Shown: one piece after another, positions 1-6,490 of the stretch
Position numbering within the stretch: the stretch's first letter is position 1
How the letters are laid out: every line of letters begins with the position of its first letter
NCBI GenBank assembly: GCA_902476765.1
Contig: CABSEJ010000047.1
Span: forward strand, 1 to 19,484
DNA length: 19,484 nucleotides
DNA from: an uncultured Blautia sp.
GTDB lineage: Bacteria > Bacillota > Clostridia > Lachnospirales > Lachnospiraceae
Direction: 5' to 3'
Translations under genes and position numbers: made by a program
The notes under the pieces: generated by a model
What the model was told of the DNA's origin: nothing
What the model saw: only the letters and a program-made list of their open reading frames with translations
The model's database searches: none

Positions 1-2
1 GT

Positions 3-28
3 GCGCATCGCCGTGCGAAGCGCTTTTT
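3..28 (+). terminator. Possible rho-independent terminator at the left edge
   Basis: A GC-rich stem (GCGCATCGC paired with GCGAAGCGC, one A-A mismatch, three-base loop) is followed directly by five T on the plus strand. It could end a plus-strand gene lying left of the window, which cannot be seen. It might equally be part of a dispersed GC-rich repeat. Confidence 0.35.
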
Positions 29-67
29 ATGATATAGGAAAGTGAGAACTTTCCTATATCATAAGAA
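24..67. repeat. Perfect 16-bp inverted repeat with 6-nt loop
   Basis: Positions 27-42 and 49-64 are exact reverse complements around the loop TGAGAA, and weaker pairing extends outward to 24-67. Neither side has a proper T-run, so this is not a textbook terminator. It lies between the plus-strand hairpin at 3-28 and the tRNA-Ser terminator at 64-98, and may act as a transcription barrier or as an end of a small repeat element. Confidence 0.6.
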
Positions 68-98
68 AAGCCCACAAACGGCAAAACCGCTTGTGAGC
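64..98 (-). terminator. Rho-independent terminator of tRNA-Ser
   Basis: Read on the minus strand, a 12-bp stem (positions 98-87 pairing with 81-70, two G-U pairs) with a five-base loop is followed by TTTTCTT. It begins 9 nt downstream of the encoded CCA of tRNA-Ser, the expected place for its terminator. Confidence 0.75.
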
Positions 99-106
99 GT
101 TGTTTT

Positions 107-197
107 TGGCGGAGTGGGTGGGATTCGAACCCACGGTACCAGCAAAGGTACAAACGATTTCGAGTCGTTCTCGTTATGACCGCTTCGATACCACTCC
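107..197 (-). tRNA. tRNA-Ser, anticodon CGA
   Basis: Read on the minus strand, the acceptor arms GGAGTGG and CCACTCC pair, followed by discriminator G and an encoded CCA (107-109). The anticodon stem AACGA/TCGTT encloses the loop CTCGAAA, giving anticodon CGA, which reads UCG serine codons. A long variable arm with stem GTACC/GGTAC identifies a class II tRNA, as expected for serine. The T arm contains GGTTCGAATCC. The gene stands alone and has its own promoter (319-347) and terminator (64-98). Confidence 0.97.
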
Positions 198-318
198 TAG
201 TATTTATCTTCACATCAGCACTAAAACTGCTTTGGAAAAAGGAGAACTGATGGATAGAACTAAGCAATATCTGCTGCATCAGCCTTTATACGCCTCAAAA
301 GGGCAAATCACAGACAAT

Positions 319-347
319 ATTATATCCTTCCATCTGTAACAGGTCAA
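319..347 (-). promoter_or_regulatory. Sigma-A promoter for tRNA-Ser
   Basis: Read on the minus strand, TTGACC (347-342) and TATAAT (324-319) are separated by exactly 17 nt, a near-consensus promoter. The expected start near 312 gives a leader of about 115 nt before the mature tRNA, which is long for a single tRNA gene. No other structured gene is evident in that leader. Confidence 0.8.
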
Positions 348-398
348 GAAATTTTTAAGAAATAAAAGGAGGATTTTTTATGGATTTTCGTTATTTCA

Positions 399-2060
399 TT
401 ATTTTCGAAAAGTTGGATTCCCCTGTCTTCTTCCCAAATCTATCGTCCGATACCAATATCCAAACCTACGGCTTTGTCCTGACGTCCTGCATTCTCTGAA
501 AAAAGGGAAGCCAAACATCCCTGCCATCATTCCCTCCTGCTTTTCATAGCAGCCCGGAACTCCTAATATCCAACGTCCGTCTTCCTCTCTTCTCCCCAAA
601 AGAAGATGCCCGTAATGGTTCAGCCCGTGTCTTAAAAACGGATTGTTTAACAGCCCCTGTTCTCTTATACCTAGTCTTCTAAAATCATAGGGCATGATTT
701 TCCTGCAATCCAGAATCCCCCCGTCAAAAATAGGCTGAGATTCTTCTTGGGCCAAAGCTGCAGACTGACCTGCCATCTCTCCTGCCTCCTGGCGGTTATC
801 CGCTTCTTCCCGGCTCATACTTTCATTCCTGGTTTCCTGTCTGCCCATTCCCCTGTTTCCATATTCCGAACTGCTCCTAAATTCATTTCTGGTTTCCCAT
901 TCATCTATAGCTTCTCTGGTATCCTGACGGTTCACATTGCCAGTTCCGCTTCCCGGACTGCTCATTTCCTCCTTTTCGTTTTCCCATCTGTTGTTCCCCT
1001 GTTCTCTTGTCTCCCCACCGGTCATGCCCTCATTTCCAGCTTCCCTGCCATCCATATTTTCATTATCGATTCTTCGTCTGTCCATCTCAGGATTTCCGTT
1101 TCTCCAGCTGTTCATGGTTTCATTCCCAGCTTCCCGATTGCCCATAGCTTCATTTCCGAATTCCCGGTTGCCCATGGTTTCATTTCCGGTTCCCCATTTG
1201 CCTATACCGCTTCCGGACTCATTCTCCATCTCGCCCGCTATTCCTGTGCTTCCCTCTCTTCTTCCTTCCAATAAAGTTCTCGTTCTTATTCCCCTTGTAC
1301 CTCCCATCCCTGGGCTTAAAGGACTTTCCGTTGTCTCCTCCCCAAAGGCCTCTCCGGTTCTACCAGCTCTATCCCCAGGCTCCCCTGTAAAATCTCCCGG
1401 GAATTCCTCCATGGCTTCTCCTATAGCCTCTTCCTGGGGCATTGCTGAAGGGGCTTCTGCCGGACTTTCCTGGGGTTGCTCTGAAATTTCTTCTATTGGT
1501 AATTCTTCTGGGGCCTGCCTTCTTTCTAGGGTCCGGAAGTTTTCTTCCCTTGGTCTTTCCAGTCTGCTCTCTTCTCTTCGTTCCCCCAACCTTTCCTCAG
1601 GAGCTCCACCCCGAAGGCTTTCTTCTCCCCTTTCTCTCCTCCTGTTCTCTTCCTCTGGCTGTACAGGCTCCGGAAATTCTATATCTTCCACTCTCAGAGG
1701 CTGCTCCTCCCATCCGCTTCCATAGGCTTCACCTGTATCCGTCATCAATACCAGGCCCCTCAAATCTCCAAGCCCATAACCACTGTTTCCCAGATTGTCC
1801 TGAGGCATCTCGTAATCAAACTGTACGGCAGGTCCGGCTAAATTGCAGCTTCCCAAAAGAACCCCTTTGGCTATGCCCTTTTCTCTCACATAACCGTAAA
1901 CCTGAGTGGGAACTTCTCTCCGCCCTGAAATCCCTTCCAGTTTAAAGTTCATTCTGCACACGCCGTTTCTGGCTTCCACCTTGATGAATCCTCTTCCGCT
2001 CCCCTTTTTTCCCTGGGTATATTCGTATACATATGCAATAAATCTTCTATAATCCGCCAT
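399..2060 (-). CDS. Uncharacterised protein with conserved-looking ends and a disordered repeat linker
   Basis: A 553-residue protein with no signal peptide or membrane segment, so probably cytoplasmic. Residues 1 to about 115 look folded (a beta-rich stretch with motifs such as VYGYVREKG and LLGSCNLAG). Residues about 115-440 are strongly charged, low in complexity and surely disordered: first E/R/P-rich, then from about 288 a run of ten-residue units of the type GNETMGNREF. Residues about 440-553 look folded again (ILDCRKIMPYDF, NHYGHLLLGRRE, WILGVPGCYEKQ). The start ATG is preceded by a GAGAGAGAGGA ribosome binding site, and the clear frame without stops across the repeats supports a real gene. 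I recall Lachnospiraceae proteins of this layout carried as an uncharacterised domain family (possibly DUF6128) but cannot confirm the name. No function is assigned. It is monocistronic, with no clear terminator seen. Confidence 0.8.
   Translation of the reverse strand: MADYRRFIAYVYEYTQGKKGSGRGFIKVEARNGVCRMNFKLEGISGRREVPTQVYGYVREKGIAKGVLLGSCNLAGPAVQFDYEMPQDNLGNSGYGLGDLRGLVLMTDTGEAYGSGWEEQPLRVEDIEFPEPVQPEEENRRRERGEESLRGGAPEERLGERREESRLERPREENFRTLERRQAPEELPIEEISEQPQESPAEAPSAMPQEEAIGEAMEEFPGDFTGEPGDRAGRTGEAFGEETTESPLSPGMGGTRGIRTRTLLEGRREGSTGIAGEMENESGSGIGKWGTGNETMGNREFGNEAMGNREAGNETMNSWRNGNPEMDRRRIDNENMDGREAGNEGMTGGETREQGNNRWENEKEEMSSPGSGTGNVNRQDTREAIDEWETRNEFRSSSEYGNRGMGRQETRNESMSREEADNRQEAGEMAGQSAALAQEESQPIFDGGILDCRKIMPYDFRRLGIREQGLLNNPFLRHGLNHYGHLLLGRREEDGRWILGVPGCYEKQEGMMAGMFGFPFFRECRTSGQSRRFGYWYRTIDLGRRQGNPTFRK
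811..1200 (-). repeat. In-frame 30-bp tandem repeat inside the linker protein
   Basis: About thirteen consecutive 30-bp units can be laid end to end. The clearest are 1141-1170 and 1171-1200, which share most bases; units further left are increasingly diverged. They encode decapeptides of the pattern G-N-E-x-M-(G/D)-x-R-E-x. The exact 30-bp period keeps the frame, as expected from slippage or unequal recombination under selection for an intact protein. Confidence 0.8.
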
Positions 2061-2148
2061 AAGTCCTCTCTCTCACATCTAATCCTTAAAATATATGAGT
2101 TCCCCCTTTTTTTAGAACAAAAATCAAAGTTTCATTGTAAGCAACAGG

Positions 2149-2172
2149 ATATTTAACCCTTGCAGCAGGTCT
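2149..2172 (+). repeat. Degenerate fragment of the dispersed hairpin repeat
   Basis: These 24 bases match 21 of 24 positions of 4773-4796 in the full repeat copy, covering the end of the hairpin arm and the start of the CCCTTGCGG tail. It lies 20 bp before a fuller copy, so the gap upstream of tRNA-Pro seems to have received or duplicated the element more than once. Confidence 0.5.
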
Positions 2173-2191
2173 TCACACCATTTCTGGCAGG

Positions 2192-2304
2192 GTCAAATAC
2201 CCCGACGCAAGCATGCGGGGCATCAATCTAGCGGCAATGCAAGCATCGGGGTATTAGCCCCTTGCGGCAGGTCTGCGTTCCACTTCGGTCGGTGCTCGCA
2301 GGAA
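2192..2304 (+). repeat. Dispersed hairpin repeat, copy A (expanded hairpin)
   Basis: Begins with the GTCAAATACCCCG arm and ends with a 46-nt tail (2259-2304) that matches copy B (4781-4826) at 45 of 46 positions. Between them the hairpin is enlarged by about 32 nt, giving a sub-hairpin of CCCCG/CGGGG before the distal arm GCATCGGGGTATT. The gap 2061-2412 otherwise holds only the fragment at 2149-2172 and the tRNA-Pro promoter. I see no protein gene in it. Confidence 0.8.
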
Positions 2305-2358
2305 TAAATACTGAGCAAAATTTGCCGAGAAAAATTTTTAGTTTTTGTAACATTTTTA

Positions 2359-2387
2359 TTGACATTTTTAGGGCTTTTCTATATAAT
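2359..2387 (+). promoter_or_regulatory. Consensus sigma-A promoter for tRNA-Pro
   Basis: TTGACA (2359-2364), a 17-nt spacer and TATAAT (2382-2387) match the consensus perfectly. Transcription would start near 2394, about 19 nt before the mature tRNA. Confidence 0.92.
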
Positions 2388-2412
2388 AATTTCTGTTGGA
2401 CATACCAAACAT

Positions 2413-2486
2413 CGAAGCGTGGCTCAGTTTGGTAGAGCGCTGCGTTCGGGACGCAGAGGTCGCGTGTTCGAATCACGTCGCTTCGA
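2413..2486 (+). tRNA. tRNA-Pro, anticodon CGG
   Basis: Acceptor arms CGAAGCG and CGCTTCG pair, with discriminator A. The anticodon stem CTGCG/CGCAG encloses the loop TTCGGGA, giving anticodon CGG, which reads CCG proline codons. The D arm GCTCAGTTTGGTAGAGC and T arm CGTGTTCGAATCACG are standard. CCA is not encoded (the next bases are TTA), so the end must be added by nucleotidyltransferase, unlike the tRNA-Ser in this window. Confidence 0.97.
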
Positions 2487-2501
2487 TTACAGAGCAGCAG
2501 A

Positions 2502-2623
2502 GGCTGCCGCATTTAAAACACGCAAGAATATTTACAGATTGTAATCCAGTGATTTTCTTTATTGTTTCAAAGAGAATTTGGTAAGGTTTCTGTAGATATT
2601 CTTGTTTTGTTTTTGCGGCAGCC
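2502..2623 (+). repeat. 122-nt long-stem hairpin downstream of tRNA-Pro, likely its terminator
   Basis: The left arm 2502-2538 and right arm 2589-2623 are imperfect reverse complements over about 35 bp; GGCTGCCGC/GCGGCAGCC at the base and AAGAATAT(T/C)TACAGA near the top are the strongest parts. The interior forms a further stem (ATTTTCTTT with AAAGAGAAT, one G-U). The right arm is followed by TTTTAT, so it can terminate the tRNA-Pro transcript. The stem is far longer than a terminator needs, suggesting a small palindromic mobile element or a structured RNA. The rest of 2487-2900 shows only a promoter region near 2813-2860. Confidence 0.6.
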
Positions 2624-2812
2624 TTTTATGGTCTTTCATTTCTCATGAATTATAGTTATCCGCTCCGAACACCTGTACAATCTTTAAAAATTACGTTTTC
2701 CTGGCTGCTCCCGGAAGACAGATGAGCATACAGATATGTGCCTTTGGCTTGTTGCTGAAATGAATAAATTTAAACGATAATTGAAATGTCTCTCTTCAGT
2801 TTAACAGTTTGA

Positions 2813-2860
2813 TATAGATTTACATTGCCGAAAGCTTTATAATAAACCTATAAATCTATA
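2813..2860 (+). promoter_or_regulatory. Promoter region with flanking inverted repeat, upstream of the 2901 gene
   Basis: A 10-bp perfect inverted repeat (TATAGATTTA at 2813-2822, TAAATCTATA at 2851-2860) surrounds candidate promoter elements: TTGCCG (2825-2830) with an 18-nt spacer to TATAAA (2849-2854), and a TATAAT at 2838-2843. The downstream arm overlaps the -10 element, as an operator would. The binding factor is unknown. Confidence 0.45.
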
Positions 2861-2900
2861 CCAGAGCGTATTTGAAAATTCATTTCAGGAGAAAAAAGCT

Positions 2901-3281
2901 ATGGAAAAAAAATTGAGCCAATTTGAGCGAGAATTAATGTTGGACGAAATCACCTTCTACAGTATCTGTCCCGAAGAAGACAGAATGAAAATACTGGGCC
3001 AAAAGGAAATGACCTTCCAGGACTTCAGACGGCTTTCCCTTCTTACAGATTATCTGGAGCTGCCCTGTCTCCATCAATTTATCTGGGATTTGCACGGCCA
3101 CAAGTTTATGGTAGAAATGGAAGAAGTTTATCAAAAATGCAGGAGCCGAAGCAGCGAGGTTCCCCAAATGCTGATGGAAACAGCCCAATGGCTGGAAGAG
3201 TTTTTGAAAGCAGCACCAAATACCACCGTGGCCTATCTGCTGGAGCAAATTTTTGCTAACGGCCTGAACCCGGATAACTGA
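2901..3281 (+). CDS. Small hypothetical protein, 126 residues
   Basis: A 126-residue, probably all-helical soluble protein with no signal peptide, no membrane segment and no recognised motif. The start ATG has a good AGGAGA ribosome binding site 8 nt upstream and lies about 40 nt after a promoter-like region. The sequence is rich in E, L, M and aromatic residues (for example FQDFRRLSLLTDYLELP), with a single short HGH element that is not a known metal site. The RNA methyltransferase gene follows 75 nt downstream on the same strand with no terminator between, so the two are probably co-transcribed. No function can be inferred from sequence alone. Confidence 0.75.
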   Translation: MEKKLSQFERELMLDEITFYSICPEEDRMKILGQKEMTFQDFRRLSLLTDYLELPCLHQFIWDLHGHKFMVEMEEVYQKCRSRSSEVPQMLMETAQWLEEFLKAAPNTTVAYLLEQIFANGLNPDN

Positions 3282-3356
3282 TAGCTGCTGTTTTCTATGC
3301 AGAATATACCCTCTCTGGACAAGGGTACAAAATTACAAACGGAAAGGACATGTTCT

Positions 3357-4745
3357 ATGAATCAATATTTGCCCTCTGATTTTCTCTCACGGATGAAGGA
3401 TATGCTTGGGGAAGAATATCCCTCTTTTTTAGAGAGCTACCATACGCCTCCCATGTTGGGTCTTCGGGTAAATACAAAAAAAATCAGCACAGAAGAATTT
3501 TTAAAAATTTCCCCTTTTCCCCTGACACCGGTTCCATGGGTAAAAAACGGCTTCTTCTATGAGGCTGGCGCACAGCCTTCCCGCCACCCTTACTACAGCG
3601 GAGGCTTATACTATTTGCAGGAGCCCAGTGCCATGACTCCTGCCAGCCGCCTGCCTCTGCAGCCGGGAGATTGCGTGCTTGATTTATGTGCAGCTCCCGG
3701 CGGCAAAGCAACAGAGCTGGGTGCCCGGCTCCAGGGAAAAGGCCTGCTGGTGGCCAATGATATCAGCACTTCAAGAGCCAGGGCTCTTTTGCGTAATCTG
3801 GAACTATGCGGCATAGAAAACGCCCTGGTAACCAATGAAACCCCTGCCCGGCTGGCTGGATTTTTCCCTCAGTTTTTTGACAAAATTCTGGTGGACGCTC
3901 CCTGCTCCGGAGAGGGTATGTTTCGCAAAGATTCTGATGTAGCCAAAGCCTGGGACAAGGACAAACCTGCATACTTCGCCAAGCTCCAGAGAGAAATACT
4001 GGACCGGGCGGTATCCATGCTGAAACCCGGCGGTATGCTTCTCTATTCCACCTGTACATTTTCTGCAGAGGAAAATGAAGGCAGTATTTCCTATCTTTTA
4101 GAAAAATTTCCGGAGATGAAACTGGCGGATCTGGAATGGTATCCCGGCTTTTCCAGCGGAAGGCCGGAATGGGGGAACCAAGACCCCAACTTAAAAAAAT
4201 GCGTCCGCATTTTCCCTCACAAAATGGAGGGAGAGGGACATTTTCTGGCTCTCTTAAAAAAAGAAGGGGAACCCGCCTCTGGCCTGGACCTTCCTCCAAC
4301 CATAAGAAAAACAGAGAAATCCACCCGGAAACTTCTAGAATCCTTTTTTTCCTCTGTTCTCACCCCATATGAGTCCCGGAGAATAGAAGTTCGGGGGCAA
4401 AACGTATATTATCTTCCGGAACTGGATACCGGAATTTTAAAAGGCATTAAATTTCTCAGAAATGGGCTTTTCTTAGGAGAGTTGAAAAAGAACCGTTTCG
4501 AACCTGCACAGCCTCTGGCCATGAACCTGCATGCAGACGGCTATTCCTCCGTGCTGCGTCTTGCCCCGGATGATGAACGGCTATCCCGGTACTTAAGAGG
4601 AGAAACCCTTGTGCTGTCAGAAGAAGAAACCCGGGGACTTTCCGGTTGGAGCCTAATCTGTGCAGAAGATTTTCCTTTGGGCTTCGGTAAGCTCACAGGT
4701 AATCTTATGAAAAACAAATATCCTGTCGGCTGGCGCAGACAGTAA
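3357..4745 (+). CDS. rsmF: RsmF/NOP2-family RNA (cytosine-5) methyltransferase
   Basis: A 462-residue SAM-dependent RNA m5C methyltransferase, expected to modify 16S rRNA. The start at 3357 is chosen over an in-frame ATG at 3297 because GGAAAGGA sits 8 nt upstream of it, whereas 3297 has no ribosome binding site. Visible motifs: SAM-binding LDLCAAPGGK (108-117), the acidic NDIS loop (134-137), DAPCSGEGMFRKD (180-192) with conserved Cys183, and STCTF (231-235) with the likely catalytic Cys233. The C-terminal part (about 290-462) fits the RsmF-type extension with a PUA-like end. The length suits RsmF/YebU-like enzymes rather than RsmB, which carries an N-terminal NusB-like domain. The exact target cytosine is not deducible. 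The stop codon abuts copy B of the dispersed repeat, whose hairpin may end the transcript. Confidence 0.92.
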   Translation: MNQYLPSDFLSRMKDMLGEEYPSFLESYHTPPMLGLRVNTKKISTEEFLKISPFPLTPVPWVKNGFFYEAGAQPSRHPYYSGGLYYLQEPSAMTPASRLPLQPGDCVLDLCAAPGGKATELGARLQGKGLLVANDISTSRARALLRNLELCGIENALVTNETPARLAGFFPQFFDKILVDAPCSGEGMFRKDSDVAKAWDKDKPAYFAKLQREILDRAVSMLKPGGMLLYSTCTFSAEENEGSISYLLEKFPEMKLADLEWYPGFSSGRPEWGNQDPNLKKCVRIFPHKMEGEGHFLALLKKEGEPASGLDLPPTIRKTEKSTRKLLESFFSSVLTPYESRRIEVRGQNVYYLPELDTGILKGIKFLRNGLFLGELKKNRFEPAQPLAMNLHADGYSSVLRLAPDDERLSRYLRGETLVLSEEETRGLSGWSLICAEDFPLGFGKLTGNLMKNKYPVGWRRQ

Positions 4746-4826
4746 GTCAAATACCCCGATGCAAGCATCGGGGTATTTGACCCTTGCGGCAGGTCTACGT
4801 TCCACTTCGGTCGGTGCTCGCAGGAA
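4746..4826 (+). repeat. Dispersed hairpin repeat, copy B
   Basis: Starts at the base after the methyltransferase stop codon. A perfect 17-bp stem (4746-4762 with 4765-4781, AA at the tip) is followed by a 46-nt tail beginning CCCTTGCGG and ending CTCGCAGGAA, shared at 45 of 46 positions with copy A at 2259-2304. Both copies are in the same orientation. No protein is encoded. A role as transcript end or RNA stabiliser is inference. Confidence 0.85.
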
Positions 4827-4855
4827 CAAAGACATTTCGTTCTGGAACAGCAAGA

Positions 4856-4910
4856 AGAGGGCTGCAGTATTTAGAATATTCCCGGGAATTTCTAAATACT
4901 GCAGCCCTCT
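4856..4910 (-). terminator. 21-bp perfect hairpin, bidirectional terminator between convergent genes
   Basis: Positions 4856-4876 and 4890-4910 are exact reverse complements. Inside them ATTCCCGGGAAT continues the stem after a one-base bulge. Read on the minus strand, the hairpin lies about 54 nt after the spoVG stop and is followed by TCTTG, a modest U tract. It probably ends the glgC-glgD-spoVG message and may also block read-through from the opposite side. Confidence 0.7.
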
Positions 4911-4964
4911 GGCGCTGTCTCTCAAATCATCTCCGTTGATTTTCTTTCCAGCACGTTCTTTTTC

Positions 4965-5255
4965 TTATACCACAGCCGCTTCATCCTCCATCGGCTCCTC
5001 CGCAAGTACCTGCTCGTATTTTTCTAAAATAATACTCTGTATTCTCTCACGGGTTGCAGAATTGATGGGATGGGCAATATCTCTGTATTCCCCATCTGTA
5101 GCCTTACGGCTAGGCATTGCAATGAATAACCCTTTCTCTCCTTCGATTACTTTGATGTCATGTACTACAAATTCCTCATCAATCGTAATAGACACCACTG
5201 CCTTCATTTTGCCTTCCTTGGCTACTCGTCTTACTCTTACATCTGTGATATTCAT
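4965..5255 (-). CDS. spoVG: SpoVG, septation and developmental regulator
   Basis: A 96-residue protein of the SpoVG family, small nucleic-acid-binding regulators that affect asymmetric septation and sporulation in Bacillus and gene expression in other Bacillota. The start is placed at MNITDVRVRR, because AAAGGGG lies 8 nt upstream of that ATG; an ATG 18 nt earlier overlaps this ribosome binding site. Visible family features are the N-terminal beta strands (NITDVRVRRV), FIAMPSRK (44-51), the DIAHPIN stretch (59-65), and a C-terminal helix with an acidic tail. It lies 119 nt downstream of glgD on the same strand, with two small hairpins between, so it may be read from the glg promoter with attenuation. 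No separate sigma-H-type promoter was recognised. Confidence 0.95.
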   Translation of the reverse strand: MNITDVRVRRVAKEGKMKAVVSITIDEEFVVHDIKVIEGEKGLFIAMPSRKATDGEYRDIAHPINSATRERIQSIILEKYEQVLAEEPMEDEAAVV

Positions 5256-5321
5256 ACAACCTTCCCCTTTCATCGCCGCCTTGTTCAGTCGTGCTTTCTG
5301 TCTTTTTTAGGACATATATCC

Positions 5322-5362
5322 CGGCAGGTTTTTCTGCCCGCAAAACAGGTTTGCTCCTGTTT
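5322..5362 (-). terminator. Tandem weak hairpins between glgD and spoVG
   Basis: Read on the minus strand, AAACAGG/CCTGTTT (7 bp, 6-nt loop) is followed at once by GGCAG/CTGCC. Only TTG follows the first stem and there is no U tract after the second. They could attenuate read-through from glgD into spoVG or protect a processed 3' end. A full terminator is unlikely. Confidence 0.3.
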
Positions 5363-5374
5363 AACGCAAAAGAA

Positions 5375-6490
5375 TCAAAGAACGTATCGCTCGTTCTTCT
5401 CGATAACTACCTTGATACCGTCCTCACCGCAGTAGTAAGAATTAGCCCGAATAGTATCACGGCTCTCAACAATACAATTTTCAATATGCGTATTGTCTCC
5501 TAAGTACACATCATTTAAAATAATGGAATTTTTAATCACACAGTTGTTTCCTACGAAAACCTTCTTAAACAGAATAGAATTTTCTACCTGTCCGTTAATG
5601 ATACAACCGCTGGAAATCAAACTGTTCTTTACATTTGCACCGGGATTATATTTAGCCGGAGGCAAATCATCAATTTTCGACTGAATTCCAGGATACTGAC
5701 GGAAAAAGTAATCTCTGATTTCCGGTTTCAGGAAATCCATGTTTGTCTTATAGTAAGATTCTACTATGGAAATATTGCTCCAGTAGGTATTTATCTTATA
5801 TCCGTAAATTCTCTTTAAGTTTTTATAACGGATAAGGATGTCCTTTACAAAGTCATGCCGGTCTTCCTGGCCGCATTTTTCAATCAGTTCAATCAGCTGT
5901 CTTCTGCGGATAACATAGATACCTGTAGAAATTGTAGTTGACTGAGTCACCATAGGCTTCTCGTCAAACTCCTCGATTCTGCAGTCCTCATTCATCTTGA
6001 TGCATCCGAATCTGGTGGCCTCATCGCCGTCAACTTCTGTGCAGACTACGGTAATGTCTGCTCTCTTAGCGATATGGTACTCCAGTACCTTATTGTAATC
6101 CAGCTTGTACACACAATCACCGGAAGCAATGACCACATAGGGCTCATGACTGCTCTTTAAGAAATTCAGGTTCTGGTAAATGGCGTCCGCCGTCCCCTGA
6201 TACCAAAAGCTGTTGTCCGGAGTGATAGTAGGAGTAAAGGTGTAGAGACCTCCCTGCTTTCTTCCGAAATCCCACCATTTGGAGGAGCTTAAATGTTCGT
6301 TTAAAGACCTGGCATTATACTGGGTCAAAACTGCTACCTTCTGAATATGGGAGTTGGACATATTACTAAGAGCAAAATCAATGCTGCGGTAGCTGCCTGC
6401 GATAGGCATTGCTGATATGGCTCTCTTCTGTGATAATTCTTTCATTCTGTGATTATTGCCGCCGGCAAGAATAATACCTATTGCTCTCAT
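5375..6490 (-). CDS. glgD: GlgD, ADP-glucose pyrophosphorylase second subunit
   Basis: A 371-residue nucleotidyltransferase-like protein of glycogen synthesis, the partner subunit of GlgC in Bacillota. It has an N-terminal Rossmann-like NTP-transferase fold (GIILAGG at 5-11, YRSIDFALSN at 34-43, SGDCVYKLDY at 123-132) and a C-terminal left-handed beta-helix with hexapeptide-like repeats (about 285-371). The nucleotide loop reads GGNNHRM where GlgC has GGQGSRL, in line with the known tendency of GlgD to have degenerate active-site loops and to act mainly in regulation. The ATG overlaps the glgC stop in an ATGA, with AAGGTGAG upstream, indicating translational coupling. It is shorter than GlgC and ends soon after the beta-helix. 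Confidence 0.95.
   Translation of the reverse strand: MRAIGIILAGGNNHRMKELSQKRAISAMPIAGSYRSIDFALSNMSNSHIQKVAVLTQYNARSLNEHLSSSKWWDFGRKQGGLYTFTPTITPDNSFWYQGTADAIYQNLNFLKSSHEPYVVIASGDCVYKLDYNKVLEYHIAKRADITVVCTEVDGDEATRFGCIKMNEDCRIEEFDEKPMVTQSTTISTGIYVIRRRQLIELIEKCGQEDRHDFVKDILIRYKNLKRIYGYKINTYWSNISIVESYYKTNMDFLKPEIRDYFFRQYPGIQSKIDDLPPAKYNPGANVKNSLISSGCIINGQVENSILFKKVFVGNNCVIKNSIILNDVYLGDNTHIENCIVESRDTIRANSYYCGEDGIKVVIEKNERYVL

Noticed and set aside
100..339. 79-residue plus-strand frame over the tRNA-Ser gene
   Set aside because: Its first half is the complement of the tRNA. Only the internal ATG at 250 with its own ribosome binding site deserves attention, and that is listed as a finding.
747..1945. 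Three long plus-strand frames (747-1274, 937-1725, 1442-1945) opposite the linker protein
   Set aside because: They are rich in Ser, Pro, Leu and Phe only because they mirror the low-complexity minus-strand repeat. They overlap one another in different frames, and I saw no ribosome binding site or promoter.
2228..2584. Frames covering tRNA-Pro and the repeat (2228-2512 minus, 2359-2544 and 2396-2584 plus)
   Set aside because: They run through a clear tRNA and structured repeats; the apparent peptides are tRNA and hairpin translations.
3297..3356. Longer start for the RNA methyltransferase
   Set aside because: The ATG at 3297 has no ribosome binding site, and the extra 20 residues look unlike the family; GGAAAGGA supports 3357.
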